Positions 5,159-11,016 of a stretch of DNA of 11,016 nt are shown here, in pieces. The translations under genes were made by a program, and so were the position numbers. Every line of letters begins with the position of its first letter. Within the stretch, counting starts at the first letter, position 1. Under the pieces are notes generated by a model. The model was given only the letters and a program-made list of their open reading frames with translations. It did not search any database and was not told the origin of the DNA. The DNA is taken from positions 1-11,016 of the forward strand of contig JAZBPJ010000194.1 in assembly GCA_036351575.1 (NCBI GenBank), given 5' to 3'. The DNA is from JABDPF01 sp036351575. Lineage in GTDB: Bacteria; Pseudomonadota; Gammaproteobacteria; Xanthomonadales; SZUA-36.

Positions 5159-6816
5159 TTGGCTTTTACTCCGGGCGTGAAATCACCCTGCTGCACGCGC
5201 AGCGCGGCCTCGATGAACCCGGTGAACAACGGGTGTCCGTCGCGCGGCGTGGACGTGAACTCGGGGTGGAACTGGCAAGCTACGAACCAGGGATGGTCAG
5301 CAATCTCGACGATCTCGACCAGCGACCCGTCCATGGACAGGCCGGCCAGGACCATGCCGTTTGCAACGAAAACGTCCCGGTAGTTGTTGTTGAATTCGTA
5401 GCGGTGCCGGTGGCGCTCGCGAATGATGCCCCTGCCGTACAGGGCATGGGTCAGGGAGTCCTCCTGCAGGCGGCACTCCTGGCCGCCCAGGCGCATCGTT
5501 CCGCCCAGGTCCGAGTCCTCGTCACGGCGCTCGATACGGCCCGAGGCGTCGACCCACTCGGTGATCAGTCCGATGACCGGGTGCGGCGTGTCCGGGTCGT
5601 TTTCAGTGGTGTTCGCGCCTTCCAGCCCGCAGACGTTGCGCGCGAACTCGACCGCCGCCGCCTGCATGCCGTAACAGATGCCCAGGTAGGGAATGCCGTT
5701 TTCACGCGCGTAACGGATGGCGTTCACCTTGCCCTCGAAACCGCGCTCGCCAAAGCCGCCGGGCACCAGGATTGCGTCGACTTCTTTCAGCGCGGAGGTA
5801 TCGCCCTCAGTGAAGTCCTCGGACTCGAACGCGCGGATGTTGACCTTGATGCGCTGGCGCAGGCCGCCGTGCGTTATCGCCTCGGTCAGGGACTTGTATG
5901 CGTCGGCGTGATCGACGTATTTGCCGACCATGCCCACGGTGACCTCGTGCTCGGTGTTGACCAGCCGGTCCACGACCTCCTCCCAGTCGCTGAGGTCAGC
6001 CGGCCGCGTCGCCTTGTCCTGCAGGCCCAGGCGCTCGATGACGATGTTGTCCAGGTTCTCGGCGTGCAGCATCATCGGGATGTCATAGATGCTGTCGCGT
6101 GCATCGAGCGCCGTTATGACCGCTTCCTTGGGCACGTTGGTGAACAGCGCGATCTTCGCGCGCTCGTCCTCGGTCAGGTCCATCTCGCAGCGGCACAGCA
6201 GCACGTCGGGCTGGATGCCGATCGAGCGCAGTTCCTTCACCGAGTGCTGGGTCGGCTTGGTTTTCTTTTCCTTCGCGGCGCGCAGGTACGGCACCAGGGT
6301 CAGGTGCATGAACAGCGTTTCGCGGTGTTTCTCGACACCCAGCTGCCGGATCGCCTCGAGAAACGGCAGTGATTCGATATCGCCGACCGTGCCGCCGATT
6401 TCGATCATCGCCACGTCGAAGCCCTCGGCCGCGCGCAGGATCCAGTCCTTGATCTCGTTGGTGATGTGCGGAATGACCTGGATGGTGGCGCCGAGGTACT
6501 CGCCCCGGCGTTCCTTGGCGATCACGTTGCTGTAAATGCGGCCGGTGGTCGCGTTATTCAGCTGGCGCGTCGGCTGGCGAACGAATCGTTCATAATGGCC
6601 GAGATCGAGGTCCGTCTCGGCGCCGTCGTCGGTGACGTAGACCTCTCCGTGCTGGAACGGGCTCATCGTTCCGGGGTCGACGTTGATGTAAGGGTCGAGC
6701 TTCACGAGGGTCACTTTCAGCCCGCGCGACTCGAGTATCGCTGCGAGTGCCGCGGAGGACAGGCCCTTGCCCAGTGAGGAAACGACGCCGCCGGTTACGA
6801 AGATGATTGAGGCCAT
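5155..6816 (-). CDS. pyrG: CTP synthase (glutamine-hydrolysing) PyrG
   Basis: PyrG makes CTP from UTP, ATP and glutamine, the last step of de novo cytidine nucleotide synthesis. The 553 residues match the family (E. coli 545). The N-terminal synthase domain (about 1-267) has FVTGGVVSSLGKG, KLDPYINVDPGTMSPFQHGEV, DGAETDLDLGHYERF, EIGGTVGDIESLPFLEA and KTKPTQHSVKEL. The C-terminal class I glutaminase domain has VPGGFGERG (oxyanion region), GICYGMQ with nucleophile Cys381, and CQFHPEFTSTP with His517 and Glu519 of the triad. The ATG at 6816 gives the family N-terminus; AAAGGA lies 12 nt upstream, a slightly long spacing. It is the first gene of the minus-strand operon and diverges from parE. Its product supplies IspD and, by inference, CMP-Kdo synthesis. 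Confidence 0.98.
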   Translation of the reverse strand: MASIIFVTGGVVSSLGKGLSSAALAAILESRGLKVTLVKLDPYINVDPGTMSPFQHGEVYVTDDGAETDLDLGHYERFVRQPTRQLNNATTGRIYSNVIAKERRGEYLGATIQVIPHITNEIKDWILRAAEGFDVAMIEIGGTVGDIESLPFLEAIRQLGVEKHRETLFMHLTLVPYLRAAKEKKTKPTQHSVKELRSIGIQPDVLLCRCEMDLTEDERAKIALFTNVPKEAVITALDARDSIYDIPMMLHAENLDNIVIERLGLQDKATRPADLSDWEEVVDRLVNTEHEVTVGMVGKYVDHADAYKSLTEAITHGGLRQRIKVNIRAFESEDFTEGDTSALKEVDAILVPGGFGERGFEGKVNAIRYARENGIPYLGICYGMQAAAVEFARNVCGLEGANTTENDPDTPHPVIGLITEWVDASGRIERRDEDSDLGGTMRLGGQECRLQEDSLTHALYGRGIIRERHRHRYEFNNNYRDVFVANGMVLAGLSMDGSLVEIVEIADHPWFVACQFHPEFTSTPRDGHPLFTGFIEAALRVQQGDFTPGVKAK

Positions 6817-6978
6817 GCCAGAACTGTATCCTTTATAAGGCTGGTTGTCGGTGAAAAGTTCTGGAAGGACATTCTACTGGATGCATCGGCGACTTGAAAA
6901 CAACGTTCAAACAGGTGAACATCGCTGCGGACCGCGCGTCCCTTTTCGAGCGCGCAGCAGCTTGCGAAACAACCGTGA
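6817..6978. promoter_or_regulatory. Divergent intergenic region between pyrG and parE
   Basis: These 162 bp separate the two divergent transcription units and should hold both promoters. The only -10-like sequence I can point to is the palindromic TTATAA core at 6833-6838. It reads TATAAG on the plus strand and TATAAA on the minus strand, each 5 of 6 to consensus. I could not find a convincing -35 hexamer at a normal distance in either direction. On the minus strand the box also overlaps the AAAGGA proposed as the pyrG ribosome site, and both roles cannot hold together. Promoter placement is therefore weak. The right half is taken up by the candidate leader ORF. Confidence 0.4.
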
Positions 6979-6982
6979 ATGA
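6881..6982 (+). CDS. Candidate 33-codon leader ORF coupled to parE
   Basis: An ATG at 6881 opens a frame of 33 codons ending in TGA at 6980-6982. The stop overlaps the parE ATG (6979-6981) as ATGA, the usual signature of translational coupling. GGAAGGA at 6863-6869 is a good Shine-Dalgarno match, though 11 nt from the ATG. ParE itself has no visible Shine-Dalgarno. The peptide begins MHRRLENNVQTG, is rich in Arg (8 of 33, three of them CGA codons), and has no hydrophobic or signal segment. I do not recognise it. It may be a leader whose translation delivers ribosomes to parE, or a chance frame; an ORF this short cannot be proven from one sequence. Confidence 0.35.
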   Translation: MHRRLENNVQTGEHRCGPRVPFRARSSLRNNRE

Positions 6983-8862
6983 CAACTGACTACCGCGCAG
7001 AAGATATCGAAGTCCTGACCGGACTGGACCCCGTCAGACGCCGCCCCGGCATGTACACGGATACGACCCGGCCGAACCACCTGGCCATGGAGGTCATCGA
7101 CAACAGCGTGGACGAGGCCCTGGCCGGTCACGCACGCTCGGTTGCGGTCACCGCATACGAAGACGGCTCGGTCGAGGTCATCGACGACGGCCGCGGCATG
7201 CCGGTGGACGTCCATCCCGAGCAGAAAATTCCCGGCGTTGAACTGATCCTGACCCGGCTGCACGCGGGCGGCAAGTTCAACGACAAGAACTACCAGTTCG
7301 CCGGCGGCCTGCACGGTGTCGGCGTTTCCGTCGTCAACGCCCTGTCCAGGAAGCTCGAGGTCTGGATCCGGCGGGACGGAACCGAGCACTACATGCGTTT
7401 CGCCAACGGCGAAGCGAAATCGAAACTGGAACAGATCGGCACCGTCGGCCGGCGCAACACCGGTACGCGGATCCGCTTCTGGCCCAACCCCGACTACTTC
7501 GATTCAGCCAATTTCTCCTTGCCGAAACTGCGTCACCTGCTGCGCGCCAAGGCCGTGCTTTGCCCCGGCCTGACGGTCAGCCTGGCGATCGAGAAAACCG
7601 GCGAAAAAGAAGAATGGTGTTACGAGGACGGGCTCAAGGACTACCTGTCCAGTGAGCTGGAAGACTACCCGCGCCTGCCCGCAACCCCGTTCAGCGGCGA
7701 ATTGAAAGGCGGCGACTCGGAAGTTGCCTGGTCGCTGAGCTGGCTGCCGGAAGGCGGACAGCTCCAGGAAAGCTACGTCAACCTGATCCCGACGGCCCAG
7801 GGCGGAACCCACGTCAACGGCCTGCGCACGGGCCTGGTCGAGGCGATGCGCGAGTTTTGCGAACACCACAACCTGCTGCCGCGCGGCCTGCGCCTGGCGC
7901 CGGAAGACATCTGGGAGAAAATCAGCTTCATCCTGTCGGTCAAGCTGGCCGACCCGCAATTCAGCGGGCAGACCAAGGAGCGGCTCTCTTCCCGCGGCTG
8001 CGCAACCTTCGTATCCGCCATCATCAAGGACGCCTTCAGCCTGTGGCTGAACCAGAACGTGAACGACGGCGAGGCCATCGCCCAGCTGGCCATCGCCAGC
8101 GCCCAGAAGCGCATGAAGTCGGCGCGCAAGGTGGTGCGCAAGAAGGTAACCCAGGGCCCCGCCCTGCCCGGCAAGCTGGCGGACTGCTCTTCGCAGGACC
8201 TGGCGCATACCGAGCTCTTCCTGGTCGAGGGCGACTCCGCCGGCGGCTCGGCCAAGCAGGCGCGCAACCGCGAATTCCAGGCCATCCTGCCGCTGCGCGG
8301 CAAAATCCTGAACACCTGGGAGGTCGACTCGGAATCCGTGCTGGCCAACCAGGAGGTGCACGACATCTCGGTGGCGATCGGCGTCGACCCGGGCTCGAAC
8401 CAGATAGCCGGCCTGCGCTACGGCAAGGTCATCATCCTGGCCGATGCGGACTCGGACGGCCTGCACATCGCCACCCTGCTCGCGGCGCTGTTCCTGCAGC
8501 ATTTCACCGCGCTGGTGGAGACCGGCCACGTGTTCGTCGCCATGCCGCCGCTATACCGCGTCGACGTCGGCAAGGAAACCTACTACGCGCTTGACGACGA
8601 GGAACGCAAGGCGATCCTCGAGATGATCATGGCGGAGAAAAAGAAGGGAAAAGTCACCGAGACACGGTTCAAGGGACTGGGCGAAATGAACCCGCTGCAG
8701 CTGCGGGAAAGCACGGTCGATCCGAACACGCGACGGCTGGTGCAGCTGACCGTCGAGCAACCGGAAAAAACCCGAAAAATGATGGACATGCTGCTCGGCA
8801 AGAAACGGGCCGGCGACCGCAAGGCCTGGCTGGAAGACAAGGGCGACCTGGCCACGGTCTGA
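6979..8862 (+). CDS. parE: DNA topoisomerase IV subunit B ParE
   Basis: ParE is the ATPase subunit of topoisomerase IV (ParC2ParE2), which unlinks daughter chromosomes and relaxes supercoils. The 627 residues match E. coli ParE (630). The GHKL ATPase domain shows EVIDNSVDEALAGH (Glu38 catalytic, Asn42 Mg-binding), VIDDGRGMPVD (Asp69), RLHAGGKF and GGLHGVGVSVVNALS. The transducer carries the QTK loop (331-333) with Lys333. The TOPRIM domain has EGDSAGGSA (Glu417) and DADSDG (Asp489, Asp491). The C-terminus has RFKGLGEMNP and the MMDMLLGKKRAGDRKAWL tail. It lacks the ~165-residue insert of proteobacterial GyrB, and FWPNPDYFD and the closeness of parC support ParE over GyrB. The start matches the E. 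coli N-terminus. No Shine-Dalgarno is visible upstream. Confidence 0.97.
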   Translation: MTTDYRAEDIEVLTGLDPVRRRPGMYTDTTRPNHLAMEVIDNSVDEALAGHARSVAVTAYEDGSVEVIDDGRGMPVDVHPEQKIPGVELILTRLHAGGKFNDKNYQFAGGLHGVGVSVVNALSRKLEVWIRRDGTEHYMRFANGEAKSKLEQIGTVGRRNTGTRIRFWPNPDYFDSANFSLPKLRHLLRAKAVLCPGLTVSLAIEKTGEKEEWCYEDGLKDYLSSELEDYPRLPATPFSGELKGGDSEVAWSLSWLPEGGQLQESYVNLIPTAQGGTHVNGLRTGLVEAMREFCEHHNLLPRGLRLAPEDIWEKISFILSVKLADPQFSGQTKERLSSRGCATFVSAIIKDAFSLWLNQNVNDGEAIAQLAIASAQKRMKSARKVVRKKVTQGPALPGKLADCSSQDLAHTELFLVEGDSAGGSAKQARNREFQAILPLRGKILNTWEVDSESVLANQEVHDISVAIGVDPGSNQIAGLRYGKVIILADADSDGLHIATLLAALFLQHFTALVETGHVFVAMPPLYRVDVGKETYYALDDEERKAILEMIMAEKKKGKVTETRFKGLGEMNPLQLRESTVDPNTRRLVQLTVEQPEKTRKMMDMLLGKKRAGDRKAWLEDKGDLATV

Positions 8863-8874
8863 GCGCCGCAGCGC

Positions 8875-8880
8875 AAGGAG
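8875..8880 (+). promoter_or_regulatory. Ribosome binding site that fixes the start of the NTF2-like gene
   Basis: AAGGAG is followed by exactly 6 nt (TTGAAG) and then ATG at 8887. The in-frame TTG at 8881 would touch the site with no spacer, so the ATG is the start. Confidence 0.8.
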
Positions 8881-8886
8881 TTGAAG

Positions 8887-9252
8887 ATGAATCAGTGCAC
8901 ACGTGAAAAAATCCGGCAACAGGTCGACCGATACCTGGATTCGATCTCCAAAAACGATCCGGCGCTCGCACCGCTGGCCGCAGACGCCGTCTACGGCGGG
9001 CCGATGGTGCCGACCGAGCTGCGCGGCGCGGCCGCGATACGGCAGTTCCTCGGTGAAATCGCTCCGTTCATCGCACGGGTCAGCGCGCTGCGCACCGTTA
9101 TCGACGATGATTCGGCCGCCGTTATCATGGAAATCACCGGTATCCGCAAGCGCAGCTGGCGCGGCAGCATGTTTTTTGAATTCGACGGTGACCTCATTCG
9201 AAGCGTGCAGGTGTTTTTCGACACGCGCCTGCTGATGCAGGACATGGCCTGA
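8887..9252 (+). CDS. NTF2/SnoaL-like small protein
   Basis: This 121-residue protein is encoded 24 bp after parE and 64 bp before parC. It has the layout of a SnoaL-like member of the nuclear transport factor 2 superfamily: an N-terminal helix (REKIRQQVDRYLDSISKNDP), a short segment APLAADAVYGGPMVPTELRG, a helix AAAIRQFLGEIAPFI, then alternating strands ending in GSMFFEFDGDLIRSVQVFFD, the usual last strands of this cone-shaped fold. Such proteins often bind small hydrophobic molecules or act as isomerases, hydrolases or limonene-epoxide-hydrolase-like enzymes. The fold alone does not give the substrate, and I assign no function. There is no signal peptide or membrane segment. It has its own strong ribosome site. 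Co-transcription with parE is likely from spacing, but a role in topoisomerase IV is not implied. Confidence 0.75.
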   Translation: MNQCTREKIRQQVDRYLDSISKNDPALAPLAADAVYGGPMVPTELRGAAAIRQFLGEIAPFIARVSALRTVIDDDSAAVIMEITGIRKRSWRGSMFFEFDGDLIRSVQVFFDTRLLMQDMA

Positions 9253-9268
9253 AGAATACCGGAAAACC

Positions 9269-9299
9269 GGGGTCAGAGTAGCTCAGCTACTCTGACCCC
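9269..9299. repeat. REP-like palindromic hairpin, copy C (complete), in the parC leader
   Basis: Perfect 14-bp arms GGGGTCAGAGTAGC and GCTACTCTGACCCC surround a TCA loop on the plus strand. The left flank CCGGAAAACC (9259-9268) resembles the GAAAAACC flank of copy A, so the element probably includes this box and has a direction. It begins within about 10 bp of the NTF2-like stop codon and ends 17 bp before the parC ATG. A run of eight A residues follows on the plus strand, which is the wrong base for an intrinsic terminator in the direction of parC. Confidence 0.88.
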
Positions 9300-9305
9300 A
9301 AAAAA

Positions 9306-9310
9306 AAGGA
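9306..9310 (+). promoter_or_regulatory. Ribosome binding site of parC
   Basis: AAGGA sits at the end of an A-rich stretch, 6 nt (TTATTG) before the parC ATG at 9317. It begins only 6 nt after the foot of the hairpin at 9269-9299. A folded hairpin would therefore place a stable stem at the edge of the ribosome docking site. Confidence 0.75.
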
Positions 9311-9316
9311 TTATTG

Positions 9317-11016
9317 ATGTCGGACTTGACGCTTTCATTCAGCGATCACGAACAGGTTCCCCTCGAGGAATACGCAGAGAAGGCCTACCTCGATTACTCG
9401 ATGTACGTGGTGCTCGACCGCGCCCTGCCCCACATCGGCGACGGCCTGAAGCCGGTGCAGCGCCGCATCGTCTACGCGATGAGCGAGCTGGGCCTGGGTG
9501 CGAACGCCAAGCACAAGAAATCGGCCCGCACGGTGGGCGACGTCATCGGCAAGTTCCACCCCCACGGCGACAGCGCCTGTTACGAGGCCATGGTGCTCAT
9601 GGCGCAGCCGTTCGCCTACCGCTACCCGCTGGTCGACGGACAGGGCAACTTCGGCTCGCCGGACGACCCCAAGTCGTTTGCCGCCATGCGCTACACCGAG
9701 TCGCGCCTGACCGCGTATGCGAAATCACTGCTCAGCGAGCTCGGCATGGGTACGGTCGACTGGCAAGCGAATTTCGACGGCACGCTGAAGGAGCCGGTCG
9801 TACTGCCCGCCCGGCTGCCGAACGTGCTGCTGAACGGCAGTACCGGCATCGCAGTGGGCATGTCCACGGACATTCCGCCGCATAACCTGCGCGAGGTGGT
9901 GGCCGCAAGCGTGCACCTGCTCGAACACCCGAAAGCGACCGTCGCCGACCTCTGCGGGCACGTCAAGGGGCCGGATTTTCCGACCGACGCGGAAATCATC
10001 ACGCCGGCCGACGAACTGCACGCCATTTACGAAAACGGGACCGGCGCGGTCAAGATGCGCGCCGTCTGGGAAAAGGAACACGACGAGATCGTGATCACCG
10101 CGCTGCCCCACCAGGTTTCTCCGGCCCGCGTGCTGGAACAGATCGCGGCCCAGATGCAGGCCAAGAAACTGCCGATGGTTGAAGACCTGCGCGACGAGTC
10201 GGACCACGAAAACCCGACCCGCCTGGTCGTGGTGCCCCGGTCCAACCGTGTCGATATCGAGCAGCTGATGAACCACCTGTTCGCGACCACGGACCTGGAA
10301 CGCAACTACCGGGTCAACCTGAACATCATCGGCAACAACGGCAAGCCCCAGGTGCTGAACCTGCGCGACCTGCTCAAGCAGTGGCTCACGTTCCGCATGG
10401 AAACCGTTACCCGGCGGCTGAACCACCGCCTGGACCAGGTCGTCGACCGGCTGCACATCCTCGAGGGCCTGCTGACCGCGTACCTCAACATCGACGAGGT
10501 CATTTACATCATCCGCCACGAAGACCGGCCGAAACCCGTGCTGATGGAACGGTTCGACCTGACAGGGACCCAGGCCGAGGCCATCCTGGAACTGAAGCTG
10601 CGTCACCTCGCCAAGCTCGAGGAAATGAAGATCCGCGACGAGCAGGACGCATTGTCGGACGAGCGTGACGAACTCGAGACCATTCTCGGATCGAAAGCGC
10701 GGCTGAAAACGCTGATCAAGAAAGAACTGCTGGCCGACGCGGAAACCTACGGCGACGAGCGCCGTTCTGCACTGGTCGAGCGCGGCGCCGCACAGGCATT
10801 GCGCCAGGAAGATCTCGTGCCCTCGGAGCCCACCACCGTGGTGCTTTCGAAGTCCGGCTGGGTGCGCGCCGCCAAGGGCCACGACATCGACCCGGCCGCG
10901 CTCAATTACAAGGCGGGCGACGAATTCCGGCACGCCGCCCGGGGCCGCAGCAACGAGCAGGCGGTTTTTCTCGACTCTGCCGGCCGCGCCTACTCGCTGA
11001 CAGCGCATACCCTGCC
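9317..11016 (+). CDS. parC: DNA topoisomerase IV subunit A ParC (partial, C-terminus off the window)
   Basis: ParC is the DNA-cleaving subunit of topoisomerase IV. The frame is open from the ATG at 9317 to the right edge, 566 codons of an expected ~750. The winged-helix domain shows LDRALPHIGDGLKPVQRRIVYAMSELGL, the quinolone-resistance region GKFHPHGDSACYEAMVLMAQ and the catalytic Tyr126 in AAMRYTESRL. The tower and coiled-coil regions follow (LPARLPNVLLNGSTGIAVGMSTDIPPHN, DLRDESDHENPTRLVVVPRSN, EAILELKLRHLAKLEEMKI). The first part of the C-terminal beta-propeller has GWVRAAKGHDID and LNYKAGD, the ParC counterpart of the GyrA box region and a reason to prefer ParC over GyrA. Ser86 and Glu90, equal to E. 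coli Ser80 and Glu84, are the quinolone-sensitive residues. The gene lies with parE, its partner. Confidence 0.97.
   Translation, partial: MSDLTLSFSDHEQVPLEEYAEKAYLDYSMYVVLDRALPHIGDGLKPVQRRIVYAMSELGLGANAKHKKSARTVGDVIGKFHPHGDSACYEAMVLMAQPFAYRYPLVDGQGNFGSPDDPKSFAAMRYTESRLTAYAKSLLSELGMGTVDWQANFDGTLKEPVVLPARLPNVLLNGSTGIAVGMSTDIPPHNLREVVAASVHLLEHPKATVADLCGHVKGPDFPTDAEIITPADELHAIYENGTGAVKMRAVWEKEHDEIVITALPHQVSPARVLEQIAAQMQAKKLPMVEDLRDESDHENPTRLVVVPRSNRVDIEQLMNHLFATTDLERNYRVNLNIIGNNGKPQVLNLRDLLKQWLTFRMETVTRRLNHRLDQVVDRLHILEGLLTAYLNIDEVIYIIRHEDRPKPVLMERFDLTGTQAEAILELKLRHLAKLEEMKIRDEQDALSDERDELETILGSKARLKTLIKKELLADAETYGDERRSALVERGAAQALRQEDLVPSEPTTVVLSKSGWVRAAKGHDIDPAALNYKAGDEFRHAARGRSNEQAVFLDSAGRAYSLTAHTL

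Noticed and set aside
5233..6372. A 379-codon plus-strand frame antisense to pyrG
   Set aside because: PyrG shows all catalytic motifs on the minus strand; the antisense frame is a GC-driven artefact.
7504..8529. A 341-codon minus-strand frame antisense to parE
   Set aside because: ParE explains the region fully, and no ribosome site or domain supports the antisense frame.
9269..9310. Intrinsic terminator for the parE transcript
   Set aside because: On the plus strand the hairpin is followed by eight A residues, not T, so it lacks the U-tract needed in that direction.
9725..11008. A 427-codon open frame on the minus strand within parC
   Set aside because: It is a shadow of parC, which matches the family along its entire visible length. 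The antisense translation is low-complexity and unlike any known family.
1..11016. tRNA, rRNA, CRISPR array, transposase or prophage genes
   Set aside because: I looked for regular spacer repeats, tRNA-like cloverleaf ends and recombinase motifs and saw none. All large frames are accounted for by housekeeping genes.

Overview
The window looks like chromosomal housekeeping DNA from a high-GC gammaproteobacterium. Every recognisable protein follows the gammaproteobacterial type. KdsA has the MKLCGFDVG start and IAGPCVIES motif that I recall from Xanthomonadales, so a xanthomonad-like or related lineage is my best guess. That placement is inference from memory, not from a search.

Layout. (1) Positions 1-407, minus strand: the N-terminal part of an FHA-domain protein with one membrane helix; its C-terminus lies beyond the left edge. 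(2) Positions 408-500: a cluster of short hairpin repeats. There is one complete 31-bp palindrome, one truncated copy that supplies the stop codon of truD, and a 13-bp tandem duplication. (3) Positions 479-6816, minus strand: a tightly packed operon read as pyrG-kdsA-eno-ftsB-ispD-ispF-truD. Junctions are 4-bp overlaps (pyrG/kdsA, eno/ftsB), a 1-bp overlap (ispD/ispF), or gaps of 0, 4 and 22 bp. (4) Positions 6817-6978: the divergent intergenic region. It holds a candidate 33-codon leader ORF whose stop overlaps the parE start. (5) Positions 6979-11016, plus strand: parE, a small NTF2/SnoaL-like gene, another complete copy of the hairpin repeat, and parC, which is cut by the right edge.

The minus-strand operon joins CTP synthesis (PyrG; CTP is used by IspD and for CMP-Kdo formation), Kdo-8-phosphate synthesis (KdsA), enolase (Eno, which makes the PEP that KdsA uses), the divisome protein FtsB, two successive MEP-pathway isoprenoid steps (IspD, IspF) and tRNA pseudouridine synthase TruD. 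The theme is envelope precursors and division. The plus-strand group encodes both subunits of topoisomerase IV, the chromosome decatenase.

I see no clearly new multi-gene system. The most unusual content is the GGGGTCAGAGTAGC hairpin family, which resembles a REP or small mobile palindrome. One copy has become the 3' end of truD, one is the leader of the FHA gene, and one sits just upstream of the parC ribosome binding site. The candidate leader ORF translationally coupled to parE is second. No tRNA, rRNA, CRISPR array or transposase gene was seen.
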